DNA from: Gammaproteobacteria bacterium
GTDB lineage: Bacteria > Pseudomonadota > Gammaproteobacteria > Arenicellales > Arenicellaceae
Assembly (NCBI GenBank): GCA_003485905.1
Contig: DNHK01000054.1
Location: 1-6,873 of the forward strand
DNA: 6,873 nt
Direction: 5' to 3'
Under the pieces are notes generated by a model, which was not told where the DNA came from, ran no database searches, and worked only from the letters and a program-made list of their open reading frames with translations. This document shows, piece by piece, positions 1 through 6,788 of the stretch. Made by a program: the position numbers and the translations under genes. How positions within the stretch are numbered: the stretch's first letter is position 1; each line of letters opens with the position of its first letter.

Positions 1-88
1 ACGAACGCCAATAGTATCGCCTGGAAGCAATACGGGGTTCTTTGAGAAACAGGTCTCTTTCTTCTTCGGAATTCAATCGTTTGCCCAT
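1..88 (-). CDS. 5' end of a PPOX-family (pyridoxamine-phosphate-oxidase-like) protein, cut by the window edge, possibly frameshifted
   Basis: An ATG at 88-86 on the minus strand is preceded by AAAGG at 102-98 with a 9-nt spacer, a good ribosome binding site. The frame runs open to the window edge (29 codons). The protein begins MGKRLNSEEERDLFL and continues KEPRIAS. This charged helix followed by EPRIA is how many small PPOX-fold flavin- or F420-binding proteins begin (family knowledge recalled, not searched). Those proteins usually continue with two residues and then a T-[IV]-G-type first beta strand. Here the ATG frame instead reads RRYYWRS, while the neighbouring frame reads TIGVR from base 15 onward. 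The gap after S22 is 7 nt where 6 would restore the expected pattern, so a one-base insertion (mutation or sequencing error) is likely. It lies downstream of hyuA on the same strand and may belong to that operon. Too little is visible for a firm function. Confidence 0.45.
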   Translation of the reverse strand, partial: MGKRLNSEEERDLFLKEPRIASRRYYWRS

Positions 89-244
89 AATTAAGTACCT
101 TTTTTGGTTTATGTAGGCAATTTTCGTGAAAACTCGTTAGCCAGTCCATGGAAATTATTAGCGCAAATCGTGTAATTAGTAAACTACGGCCACGTAACAT
201 CAGGAGCACAATGCGTGCAGGTTGAAAATTGCGGGGCTCACGGC
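89..244. other. Intergenic gap between hyuA and the partial minus-strand gene
   Basis: This 156-nt stretch contains no credible gene. It holds a short inverted repeat TTTTC-GT-GAAAA at 121-132 and, near hyuA, a 4-bp GCAC/GTGC stem with a 5-nt loop. Neither is followed by a T-run on the minus strand, so no convincing rho-independent terminator separates hyuA from the downstream gene. A poor minus-strand promoter candidate (TTTACT, 17 nt, TAATAA) can be found but is well within chance. The gap is larger than the others in the operon, so the downstream gene may have its own expression signal. Confidence 0.4.
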
Positions 245-2302
245 CTAATCATTAGGCGTAATTATGAGATAACCCCCGCTTGCCATTTTCGCCGAATAAT
301 CTGTAGGTAAGACAATAGTTGTATCTTTAGCGACTAAAAGAGCCGGCCCGTCAATTCTTTCATTCTCACGCATGCAGTCCGGATCGAGCGTAGCTGCTTC
401 TTGCCATGATTGGGTAACTGTATCAAAGAAACGTGTTTTTCCAACGGCACTTTCGCTGTCTTGAATAGAAGGACGAGGTCTTTTTGCTTCATCTACAAGA
501 CCTGTAGCCGTTAGTCTCCAGGTAACAAGTTCGACATCATTCTCTGGTTCAGCCACGCTATATCGTTCTCTATAAGTAGTATGGAAGTCCTCGCTAATAG
601 TATTTAGATCGTCCTTGCTAACACTCGAGTTAGGGCAAGGAATATCTAGCTCCGTAACTTGAAGTGGATACCGAGCAGACGTGGACAGTTCATATCGACG
701 TCGCGACTCGGAAACATTTAGAAGGTCGAGAAATTGCTCACCTTTAGATTTAAGATCAGAAAGTGCATCATTAACTTCCTTCTCGGCAAAGGCACGAATA
801 GAAGTCGACATACTAGTAACATTAGACCACTTAAGGTCCGCGTTTACCGCGCCTAGAGCACATAACACAGAAGTTTCTCGAGGTACAATAATACGAGTAA
901 CTCCTAACTCCCGTGCAAGTTCTACAGCTGCAACACCTGTTGCTCCTCCACCCGTGACAAGAAATAGCTCGCGCGGATCGATGCCGCGTCGTACGGTCAT
1001 TTCAAGAATCCCATTAATCATACGTTCATTAACAACACGAAGAATTCCGAGAGCCGCAGCCTCTAAGGTTAAACCTAATGGAACTGCGACATGTTCCGTA
1101 ATTGCTTCAATAGCGGCATCTACTGAAAGCTTCATTCGTCCACCCAAAAAATGCTTTGGAACTAAGTAACCCAAAGCGACATAGGCATCTGTTACAGTCG
1201 GTAAAACACCACCTCGCTGGTAGCACGCCGGTCCAGGTTCAGAGCCAGCAGACTTGGGGCCTACTCTCAGTAATCTCCCGCTATCCACATGAGCGATACT
1301 TCCTCCGCCGGCGCCCATTGTGAGGATCTCTACAGCTGAGATCCCTGTCGGATGATCATTGATGCGGCCATCGCGTGTCATTGTTATTTGTCCGCCAATA
1401 ACCGTACTTACATCGAAACTGGTACCACCCATATCAATTAATAATGCATCGTCAGCACCCTCTTCTTTTGCGAACTGGCGAGCAAGAGCAGGACCTGTCG
1501 ATGGGCCAGAAAACAACATGTAGATCGGTCGTTGAAGTATTTCGCTAACCGGTTGGATACCGCCATCTGAAGAAACGACTAGCAATTTACCACTTAATTT
1601 TTTTGCTTTTAAAGCGGTTTCGAGCTCACCGAGGTACTCGGCTACTACTGGTTTCAGCATGACATTGAGCACTGTACAAGAGGTTCTTGTGTATTCGCGC
1701 AACACCGGTTGCACTTGCGACGATATACTTACTGCCGCCTCCGGCCAATGCGATTTTAGTAACTCCGACACACGTTGCTCATGTGTGTCATTTCGAATTG
1801 ACCATAATAATGCCACCGCTACCGCTTCACACCCCAAATTTTTCAGAGCGTTCATACCATTAATAATACTTTCGTCATCAAGAGGGACGATAATTTCCCC
1901 GTCCGCATTAATACGTTCATCAAGTTCGATACAGTATCGTGGTGCTATCAAAGGCTCACGAGACGGTTGCGTGAAATCAAAGACATTATTTCGACGACCC
2001 TCGCCTCGCCACAAAGTATATTTTGTTCCTTGGGTGCAAAGTAAACCGGTTTTAGGAACCTTTCCTTCTATCACTGCATTTGTTGCAACCGTAGATCCAT
2101 GAACAAAAACGTCCGTATCGCTTAATAGATTTTCCATAGTCATATTGATTGAATTTGCAGCGAGCTGGATACAGGAAATAATACCTTCCGACAATCTGTT
2201 CGGAGTAGTAGGTGATTTAAATCGCCCAATGAGCACATCATCTCGTGATATTGACAAATCTGTGAACGTGCCGCCTATGTCGGTTCCGATACGATACCCC
2301 AT
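245..2302 (-). CDS. hyuA: Hydantoinase/oxoprolinase A-type subunit, ATP-binding (HyuA family)
   Basis: This 685-residue cytoplasmic protein is full length for the HyuA / 5-oxoprolinase A family (about 680-700). Pieces appear in order. The Hydant_A_N domain (about 4-180) carries the first phosphate loop DIGGTFTD at 8-15 and HGSTVATNAV at 68-77. The hydantoinase_A core (about 200-490) carries SSDGG at 244-248, SGPSTG at 265-270, the second phosphate motif DMGGTSFDVS at 290-299, GAGGGS at 330-335, the VGPxSAG...PGPACY segment near 348-361 and TGGGATG at 450-456. A C-terminal domain of the acetone-carboxylase / hydantoinase type spans about 505-680. In this family the A subunit binds ATP and phosphorylates the substrate amide or carbonyl oxygen, and works with a B subunit in ring opening or carboxylation. 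The ATG overlaps the hyuB stop by one base (TAATG) and has GAGGTG 7 nt upstream (2315-2310), so the two are translationally coupled. The family is secure; the substrate (hydantoin, oxoproline, lactam or other) is not determined, so the symbol marks the family only. Confidence 0.93.
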   Translation of the reverse strand: MGYRIGTDIGGTFTDLSISRDDVLIGRFKSPTTPNRLSEGIISCIQLAANSINMTMENLLSDTDVFVHGSTVATNAVIEGKVPKTGLLCTQGTKYTLWRGEGRRNNVFDFTQPSREPLIAPRYCIELDERINADGEIIVPLDDESIINGMNALKNLGCEAVAVALLWSIRNDTHEQRVSELLKSHWPEAAVSISSQVQPVLREYTRTSCTVLNVMLKPVVAEYLGELETALKAKKLSGKLLVVSSDGGIQPVSEILQRPIYMLFSGPSTGPALARQFAKEEGADDALLIDMGGTSFDVSTVIGGQITMTRDGRINDHPTGISAVEILTMGAGGGSIAHVDSGRLLRVGPKSAGSEPGPACYQRGGVLPTVTDAYVALGYLVPKHFLGGRMKLSVDAAIEAITEHVAVPLGLTLEAAALGILRVVNERMINGILEMTVRRGIDPRELFLVTGGGATGVAAVELARELGVTRIIVPRETSVLCALGAVNADLKWSNVTSMSTSIRAFAEKEVNDALSDLKSKGEQFLDLLNVSESRRRYELSTSARYPLQVTELDIPCPNSSVSKDDLNTISEDFHTTYRERYSVAEPENDVELVTWRLTATGLVDEAKRPRPSIQDSESAVGKTRFFDTVTQSWQEAATLDPDCMRENERIDGPALLVAKDTTIVLPTDYSAKMASGGYLIITPND

Positions 2303-4149
2303 TATTTTTCACCTCGAAGCTTCTTAGTTTTCAATTCGTCTAATAGATACTTTCCATCAGCAACTATCAGACTAACTCCGTAAACTCGCTCGGCTGCTTC
2401 GCATGTAACAAAGCCGTCATGTACATCATTTATTACAGCATCGATGTCCCGTCTCATGGGATCGCCATTTCCGCCGCCCCCTCCGGTGTCCGCGACCCAG
2501 ACCTGATCTGCTTGAATGTCGGTAACACCAGAATTTTTGAGCCCCATGATTTTTTCACCGGTCGATGCCTTTTCTACCCAATGATCGGCAACTGACCCAG
2601 CAGAACCCTCTCCAATACCGAACGCAGGACAAGTGTGACCAGACCCGCCATAATTAATATTCAAAACATGATGGCGCGGTTGTATCCGATGTCGCACACC
2701 GACCGCGCCACGGAAAGTTCCGACTCCTCCAGAGTCAGCTATCGCACAAACTTCTCTAACGTAGAACGGACGAGCCATCTCTACTTGTTCGATAGACTCA
2801 TAACCCATATTTCCCATTATGCAAGCACCGAACATATGTGGCAGACCATCGTGATTGCTAGTAGCACCACCACCGCTAGCGGCAAGGTAAAAAGCGTGAA
2901 CGTATCCTTCTCCTTGCTCACTGACCCCTGCTCCTACGAAGTTGGCGGCGTTGTATTCACCCATTCCAGCCATAGCGTGTTCCGGAAGGATTTCAGCCCA
3001 TGCTTTAAGAACAAGGTTTGTTACTTCATCACAAAGTGCAATGGTCGCTAGCGATGTCCCAACTGGCCAACGGGGAATGCCAGCAACAGATCCTTCTCTC
3101 AATTTCACACTAATTCGTTTTAGAGCACCATCATTTGTCGGAATGTCGGGATCTAAAATCGGAAGCGTACCCTGCAGTGCTGAACAACGTGCGGTAGCAT
3201 AAGTGAGGTTGTAGCCGAACTCCTTTTGATCAGGCATGTCTGTATAGTCAAATTCGATCAACCCTTCATCAGGTTTGATCGAAAGTTTAAGCTTTAGAGG
3301 GACGCCGTCAGGGAAAAAATCTTCGAAAACCTCACCAGTCATACTTACTTCAATACTGGTCTCTGGGAGCATTTTGATAGTTTCAATCATTTTACGCTCA
3401 CCGTAGTTCAGAGCCTCTGAAAAACAACCTTTTACAGTATCGACACTAAACCGATCGCACAAATCTTTAATACGCTTCTCTGCAGTCCACAATGAACCCA
3501 GTTGAGCAAGAAAGTCACCATGCCAATGTTCAGGGTAACGAATGTTATATCCAAGAAACCGGATTAAATCCTTTATAGGCTCATGGTTTTTGCAAAGGCG
3601 CACTCCTGGAAAATGCATCGCCTCCTCGTAAATATCCTTCGCTCCAGCATCGGTGCTCCCTGGGATATGAGCTCCCATATCTAGCAAGTGACACTTATTG
3701 GCCGCCCACGCCACAAGAACACCATCATGAAAAATGGGAGCAAACATTGTCCAATCTCCAACGTGAGCGTTACCGGCATATGGAGCATTATTTACAAAAA
3801 TGTCGCCTTCATGAATATCTTCCCCGAAGGCTCTAATTAAGAATCTAAGAGCAGGATCCATTGTACCGACATGTACAGGGAGGCAGTCATGCATAGAAAG
3901 TACTTCTGCACGCGGGCTCATCACAGTACAGGTGAAATCCTTAGCCCCGTATAGAATCGGATTACGCGCAGTCGTCAGAATAGTTTCAGTCATTTCGCTT
4001 AAGATACCTTCTAGTCGCGCGTACACGACCGAGAAAACAACTGGATCAATATCTTTGCAGCCACGATCTTCTGCGCCAGGAACGCCAGCAATTTCTTGAT
4101 CACTTAACGGTTCAATCATTAAGTTAGGGTCGTATGGTGGTAGTAACAT
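2302..4149 (-). CDS. hyuB: Hydantoinase/oxoprolinase B-type subunit (HyuB family)
   Basis: A 615-residue hydantoinase_B protein, slightly longer than usual (about 550-600) because some 34 residues precede the conserved DPVVFSVV start of the domain at 35. It is the partner subunit expected to take the ATP-activated substrate from HyuA and complete hydrolysis, in the cytoplasm. Landmarks: KDFTC at 70-74, PVHVGTM at 91-97, NAPYAGNAHVGDW at 121-133, NKCHLLDMGA at 151-160, NDGALKRI at 339-346, SNHDG at 431-435, GGVGTFRG at 474-481 and GGGGGNGDPMRRD at 556-568. D71, H129, D132 and H154 occupy the positions I recall as metal ligands in structurally studied B subunits such as caprolactamase CapB. The usual NDPY motif reads NAPY (A122) and the following GG-T-H reads GN-A-H, an unusual combination. 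The DWT.FAPIF and AWAANKCH stretches recall the acetone-carboxylase-like branch. It sits 43 nt after the flavoprotein gene and overlaps hyuA by one base. Substrate unknown. Confidence 0.92.
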   Translation of the reverse strand: MLLPPYDPNLMIEPLSDQEIAGVPGAEDRGCKDIDPVVFSVVYARLEGILSEMTETILTTARNPILYGAKDFTCTVMSPRAEVLSMHDCLPVHVGTMDPALRFLIRAFGEDIHEGDIFVNNAPYAGNAHVGDWTMFAPIFHDGVLVAWAANKCHLLDMGAHIPGSTDAGAKDIYEEAMHFPGVRLCKNHEPIKDLIRFLGYNIRYPEHWHGDFLAQLGSLWTAEKRIKDLCDRFSVDTVKGCFSEALNYGERKMIETIKMLPETSIEVSMTGEVFEDFFPDGVPLKLKLSIKPDEGLIEFDYTDMPDQKEFGYNLTYATARCSALQGTLPILDPDIPTNDGALKRISVKLREGSVAGIPRWPVGTSLATIALCDEVTNLVLKAWAEILPEHAMAGMGEYNAANFVGAGVSEQGEGYVHAFYLAASGGGATSNHDGLPHMFGACIMGNMGYESIEQVEMARPFYVREVCAIADSGGVGTFRGAVGVRHRIQPRHHVLNINYGGSGHTCPAFGIGEGSAGSVADHWVEKASTGEKIMGLKNSGVTDIQADQVWVADTGGGGGNGDPMRRDIDAVINDVHDGFVTCEAAERVYGVSLIVADGKYLLDELKTKKLRGEK

Positions 4150-4158
4150 TTGATAACG

Positions 4159-4164
4159 CTCCTT
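4159..4164 (-). promoter_or_regulatory. Ribosome binding site of hyuB, fixing its start
   Basis: On the minus strand AAGGAG lies 9 nt before the ATG at 4149. The next in-frame ATG, codon 11, has no purine-rich sequence at the right distance. The strong site therefore supports the longer N-terminus, including the leader of about 34 residues before the conserved domain. Confidence 0.75.
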
Positions 4165-4192
4165 GTAGGATTTAAGCGAAGAAAAATTTGCG

Positions 4193-5485
4193 CTATTTAG
4201 GCGCTGCTATCTTGGCAAGATCAAGCGTCTTAAAAATGACTCTTAATAGGAAATAAAGCAGATTAGGCTTACCGTTATACAAAGGGAATTTAGTCAATGG
4301 AACCTGATCTAAGATTGTTTCTGTATCATCGGCGCGCAAAATTCTCTTAGCGATTTTTGAACCCAAATAGAGTGCCATTGAGACGTTCCCGGTTGCACAA
4401 TAATGAATGCCGTTATCGACACCTATATGAGGAAGACCATCAGCCGTTAGTGCGAGATTACCTTTCCAGCAATACGCAGCGCCGATATTTTCTAATTCTG
4501 GAAATAACTTTCTGTAATATCGCATTATCCGAGAAGCTTGGGTGCCCTCGCTGTCAGTGCGAAGATAATGAGACGCAAGCAGAAGGCGAGACTCTCTATC
4601 GCAGGGTCTGAAATTAGAAAACATTTGTTTAGTATCGACGACTCCACGTAAAGTAGGGAGCATCTTGCTCAGTAGCTTTGGATCGATCGGATCAGTAGCA
4701 ACGACGTGCGCTAAAAATGGAAAAATTTTATTGCGCAGAGAGCCTGTGGCTACCCCAGAATACCCCTGTGTAGCGACCACGACTTGCTCGGCAATTATGT
4801 TACCTCTATTAGTCTTGATTTCAAACTTACCACCTCGTAGGCGCTCCATTGAGAGGCATTCGGTACCACCGCATATGGAAGCCTCTGTTAAGGATAGTCC
4901 CCGCAACAGACCGGCAGTAAGTTTCCCAGGGTTTATGTCTATAAGATCTGGAAGTACTTTAGCACCAAAGTACAATCGATCAGCGTTTGCGCCAATTTCT
5001 TTCCCTAAGTCTTTATGAGGGACCATGTATGCGTTGCTGGAGCCAAAAAACTTTTGAGATCTCTCTAAATGGTCTGCCATTTTTTCATATGCTGATCTGG
5101 TATGCGCGAGCACCAGTTTTCCACGTTTTCTTATTCCACACTCAATACGTTCATTTTCAATTAAATCCTCTACAAAATCGTGTGCGCGTTGTCCCTCAGT
5201 AATTAGCTCGTGTCGAGGGATCCCACAAATATCACCTTCCATTTCTCCACTTGTTGTCCCTTCTATACGCTCAACGACTAGTCCTAGGTTCCTAGAACAA
5301 GCCCCGTAACCAGGCCATTCTTTATCAATTAATGCAACTTTAATTCCAGCTCGAGCGAGCTCTAAAGCTGAGCTGATGCCCGAAAAACCACCCCCTATGA
5401 CTGCAACGTCCACATGCTCCGGTAGCTCGCTATGGTCAACCACTACTGGGAGAGAATCTTCCCACCATAGTGACGTTGTCTTCAT
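4193..5485 (-). CDS. DAO-family FAD-dependent oxidoreductase (amine / amino-acid oxidase type)
   Basis: A 430-residue protein of normal length for the DAO (PF01266) group that includes gamma-glutamylputrescine oxidase PuuB, glycine/sarcosine oxidases and related enzymes. An N-terminal W-W-E-D-S-L (7-12) matches the YW..s opening of this group. The Rossmann strand VAVIGGGFSG at 27-36 and acidic D54 bind the FAD adenosine. GYGACSRN at 59-66 corresponds to the G-x-GaSgRN flavin motif. VVVATQGYS at 235-243 is the second dinucleotide-type strand. FSNFRPCDRESRLLLASH at 289-306 matches the conserved strand facing the active site. CATGNVSMALYLGSK at 363-377 is the C-terminal FAD-contacting loop. The tail (PLYNGKP...) is also typical. 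Expected reaction: oxidation of a C-N bond of an amine or N-substituted amino acid, with transfer of electrons to O2 or an acceptor. It is the first gene of the minus-strand operon. No clear Shine-Dalgarno lies before the ATG, but the conserved N-terminus supports this start. The true substrate cannot be predicted. Confidence 0.9.
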   Translation of the reverse strand: MKTTSLWWEDSLPVVVDHSELPEHVDVAVIGGGFSGISSALELARAGIKVALIDKEWPGYGACSRNLGLVVERIEGTTSGEMEGDICGIPRHELITEGQRAHDFVEDLIENERIECGIRKRGKLVLAHTRSAYEKMADHLERSQKFFGSSNAYMVPHKDLGKEIGANADRLYFGAKVLPDLIDINPGKLTAGLLRGLSLTEASICGGTECLSMERLRGGKFEIKTNRGNIIAEQVVVATQGYSGVATGSLRNKIFPFLAHVVATDPIDPKLLSKMLPTLRGVVDTKQMFSNFRPCDRESRLLLASHYLRTDSEGTQASRIMRYYRKLFPELENIGAAYCWKGNLALTADGLPHIGVDNGIHYCATGNVSMALYLGSKIAKRILRADDTETILDQVPLTKFPLYNGKPNLLYFLLRVIFKTLDLAKIAAPK

Positions 5486-5625
5486 GTGATAATGCCGAAT
5501 TTCATAATTATTGCAGTCCTATGCGGAAGCACTTTTTTTTTATATAATCACGGTTATAATAAAACGTTGTCATAGCTTAGTACAAGTAACAATTAAAAAA
5601 GCATGATTGCAATGGATGATAATAG
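5486..5625. promoter_or_regulatory. Divergent promoter region shared by the catabolic operon and the regulator
   Basis: The 140-bp AT-rich gap separates the starts of two opposite transcription units, so promoters for both must lie here or nearby. Plus strand: two TATAAT hexamers at 5543-5548 and 5555-5560 have no good -35 at the usual distance; TTGTCA at 5567-5572 is a fair -35 with a poor -10. Minus strand: TATTAT (5561-5556) lies 18 nt after a weak TTGTAC (5585-5580), and ATGACA (5573-5568) is a second -35 candidate. Small palindromes are ATAATTAT at 5504-5511 and ATTGCAAT at 5606-5613, besides the TATAA/TTATA repeat listed separately. The existence of divergent promoters is a strong contextual inference; the individual hexamers are tentative. 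Confidence 0.5.
5543..5558. promoter_or_regulatory. Candidate operator: imperfect palindrome in the divergent gap
   Basis: TATAATCACGGTTATA has 5-bp arms (TATAA and TTATA) around a 6-bp centre and overlaps both TATAAT hexamers on the plus strand. A TetR-family dimer bound here would sit on the -10 region of the regulator and close to minus-strand promoter candidates, which would suit autoregulation and control of the operon. In AT-rich DNA such a repeat can arise by chance, so this is a hypothesis. Confidence 0.25.
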
Positions 5626-6258
5626 ATGCCAAAACTAGTAGATCACGAAAAACGACGGAACGAGATCGCACGAGCTACCTGGGTGGTCGTGCAAAGATTG
5701 GGGACAGAGCGCTTTCGGCTCCGAGATATTGCTGATGAAGTGGGATTCACAACGGGAGTACTTACACACTACTTTAATGATAAAGGTAGCTTAATCAGAT
5801 ATGCATTTAATCTGGCATACCAGAGTTTGTCCGATCAGATATTGCGCTCGAACAAACTTTCGAACTCTGGACTAGAGAGATTTAGAAATGCTCTTGTAGC
5901 TCTAGTCCCCGACAAAAAGAATCCGGAAAGTGCCGCTTTTGTTTCGATGTGTTTCGGGATCCGTAACCTTAGCGATCCAATGTTAACGGCGGACTATAAA
6001 AAGAAAAGAAGTCAATATAGTCGCTTGCTGAAATCCTATATTTGCGAAGCTTTAAACAATAAAGAGATTCGTATGTCACAAACAACCGATGATACTTTGA
6101 ATTTGTCGTTTGCAGTTTTAGACGGCGTATGCATCGCTTCGTTATTGAACCCTTCTGGTTATTCGAGAACTCGAGGCATCAGAATTATTGAGACCATGAT
6201 CGAGCAACTTACCTATGAAGATGACCGGGTCAGTATAGTTAATACAACTGCATCTTAA
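5626..6258 (+). CDS. TetR/AcrR-family transcriptional regulator, BetI-like
   Basis: A 210-residue DNA-binding repressor of normal TetR length. The N-terminus (MPKLVDHEKRRNEIA) is the hallmark opening of BetI-type members. The helix-turn-helix lies at about 31-52: RLRDIADEVGF, turn TTG, then recognition helix VLTHYF, followed by NDKGSLI. The C-terminal half (about 83-195) fits the BetI-type ligand-binding and dimerisation domain (TetR_C_6), ending in a long helix with SFAVLDGVCIASLL at 161-174. It is divergent from the flavoprotein-hyuBA operon and upstream of the cupin gene, so it most likely represses the operon, and perhaps itself, until a pathway compound binds. The start has only a weak GGAT-like ribosome binding site; other upstream ATGs (5603, 5612, 5616) are out of frame and the family N-terminus supports 5626. 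The ligand is unknown; the similarity to BetI does not imply choline or betaine. Confidence 0.9.
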   Translation: MPKLVDHEKRRNEIARATWVVVQRLGTERFRLRDIADEVGFTTGVLTHYFNDKGSLIRYAFNLAYQSLSDQILRSNKLSNSGLERFRNALVALVPDKKNPESAAFVSMCFGIRNLSDPMLTADYKKKRSQYSRLLKSYICEALNNKEIRMSQTTDDTLNLSFAVLDGVCIASLLNPSGYSRTRGIRIIETMIEQLTYEDDRVSIVNTTAS

Positions 6259-6281
6259 TAGCGAAACAAAGGAGAAACTTA

Positions 6282-6665
6282 ATGGGAGCATCTAATAATT
6301 TAATTCGGCTTGACCCGAATAAGCTGGCAGGATTGGAATTAGACAAATTTGCCCCCTACCCCGATGAAACGATATTGTCTGGTAAATCTGAACATGAGCG
6401 TTGGCAGTTTGATCATGACGAACTCTTCGTTGGAGCGTATCAAGCAAAACCTGCGAAGCTTGCGCTGGAGGGTTATCCATATGATGAATTTATGTACTTG
6501 TTGAGTGGGAAGATCGAAATTACCGATCAGGATGGAAATCTTGAGTCATTTTTACCAGGGCAAGCATTGGTTCTGAAAAAGGGCTTTACAGGAACTTTTG
6601 AGATGATCGGAGATGTAAGGAAAATAGCGATAGTAGCCGGAGAGAAATATAGTCCACCGACATAG
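6282..6665 (+). CDS. Small cupin-domain protein (Cupin_3 / ureidoglycine-aminohydrolase-like)
   Basis: A 127-residue single-domain protein. The beta-barrel motifs are EGYPYDEFMYLLSGKIEI at 63-80, then TDQDG at 81-85, and FLPGQALVLKKGFTGTFEM at 90-108, followed by VRKIAIV at 112-118. The order, and especially the PG...V..GF.GT...i..vrK pattern, match Cupin_3 (PF05899), the group near (S)-ureidoglycine aminohydrolase cupins. The first cupin motif normally has two histidines and a glutamate; here Y65, P66 and Y67 occupy that stretch and only E69 remains. The second-motif histidine is replaced in the GFTGTF segment. A classical metal-dependent dioxygenase is therefore unlikely; ligand binding or an unusual catalytic role is possible. 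AAAGGAG at 6268-6274, 7 nt before the ATG, is a strong ribosome binding site. It lies 23 nt after the regulator gene in the same direction, so the two are probably co-transcribed. Specific function unknown. Confidence 0.85.
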   Translation: MGASNNLIRLDPNKLAGLELDKFAPYPDETILSGKSEHERWQFDHDELFVGAYQAKPAKLALEGYPYDEFMYLLSGKIEITDQDGNLESFLPGQALVLKKGFTGTFEMIGDVRKIAIVAGEKYSPPT

Positions 6666-6716
6666 TTCCATAAAGATAATGAAGGTTTACGACCGCAAAA
6701 ATGATGCTGTTGAAAG

Positions 6717-6743
6717 AGCCTCTTTAGATCACAAGATGAGGCT
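6717..6743 (+). terminator. Weak hairpin downstream of the cupin gene
   Basis: AGCCTC at 6717-6722 pairs with GAGGCT at 6738-6743 across a 15-nt loop. There is no T-run after it on the plus strand (GAAATAG follows), so it does not meet the usual rho-independent pattern. It is listed as the only stem seen close behind the cupin gene. Confidence 0.2.
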
Positions 6744-6755
6744 GAAATAGCAGTT

Positions 6756-6777
6756 ATATTGTACAGATATTGTACAG
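6756..6777. repeat. Perfect 11-bp tandem duplication, two copies
   Basis: ATATTGTACAG occurs at 6756-6766 and again, immediately adjacent and identical, at 6767-6777. Each copy contains the self-complementary TGTACA, so two identical palindromic cores sit exactly 11 bp apart, about one helical turn. It may be a paired protein-binding site or simple slippage; the sequence alone does not decide. Confidence 0.7.
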
Positions 6778-6788
6778 TTCATATTTAT

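Noticed and set aside
121..132. TTTTC-GT-GAAAA inverted repeat as a terminator of hyuA
   Set aside because: The 5-bp AT-rich arms with a 2-nt centre cannot form a stable RNA hairpin, and no U-run follows on the minus strand.
681..1169. Plus-strand open frame of 162 codons
   Set aside because: It lies wholly inside hyuA on the opposite strand, reads as low-complexity Ser/Arg/Thr-rich sequence with no family resemblance, and hyuA has clear motifs across the same stretch.
1659..2102. Plus-strand open frame of 147 codons opposite hyuA
   Set aside because: It is antisense to the well-conserved N-terminal domain of HyuA, and its translation shows no recognisable motif.
2635..3202. Two overlapping plus-strand open frames opposite hyuB
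   Set aside because: Both are antisense to conserved HyuB motifs and overlap each other; they are shadow frames.
4357..5202. Three plus-strand open frames opposite the flavoprotein gene
   Set aside because: They are antisense to a complete DAO-family protein, with no motifs of their own.
5626..6258. Naming the regulator betI
   Set aside because: The N-terminus and C-terminal domain resemble BetI, but no choline or betaine genes are nearby and many unrelated catabolic regulators share this architecture.
6292..6480. Minus-strand 62-codon frame opposite the cupin gene
   Set aside because: It overlaps a real cupin gene that has a strong ribosome binding site, and encodes nothing recognisable.
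6679..6750. 23-codon plus-strand ORF (begins MKVYDRKND) behind the cupin gene
   Set aside because: It has no good ribosome binding site, is very short and has no recognised similarity, so it cannot be separated from chance.
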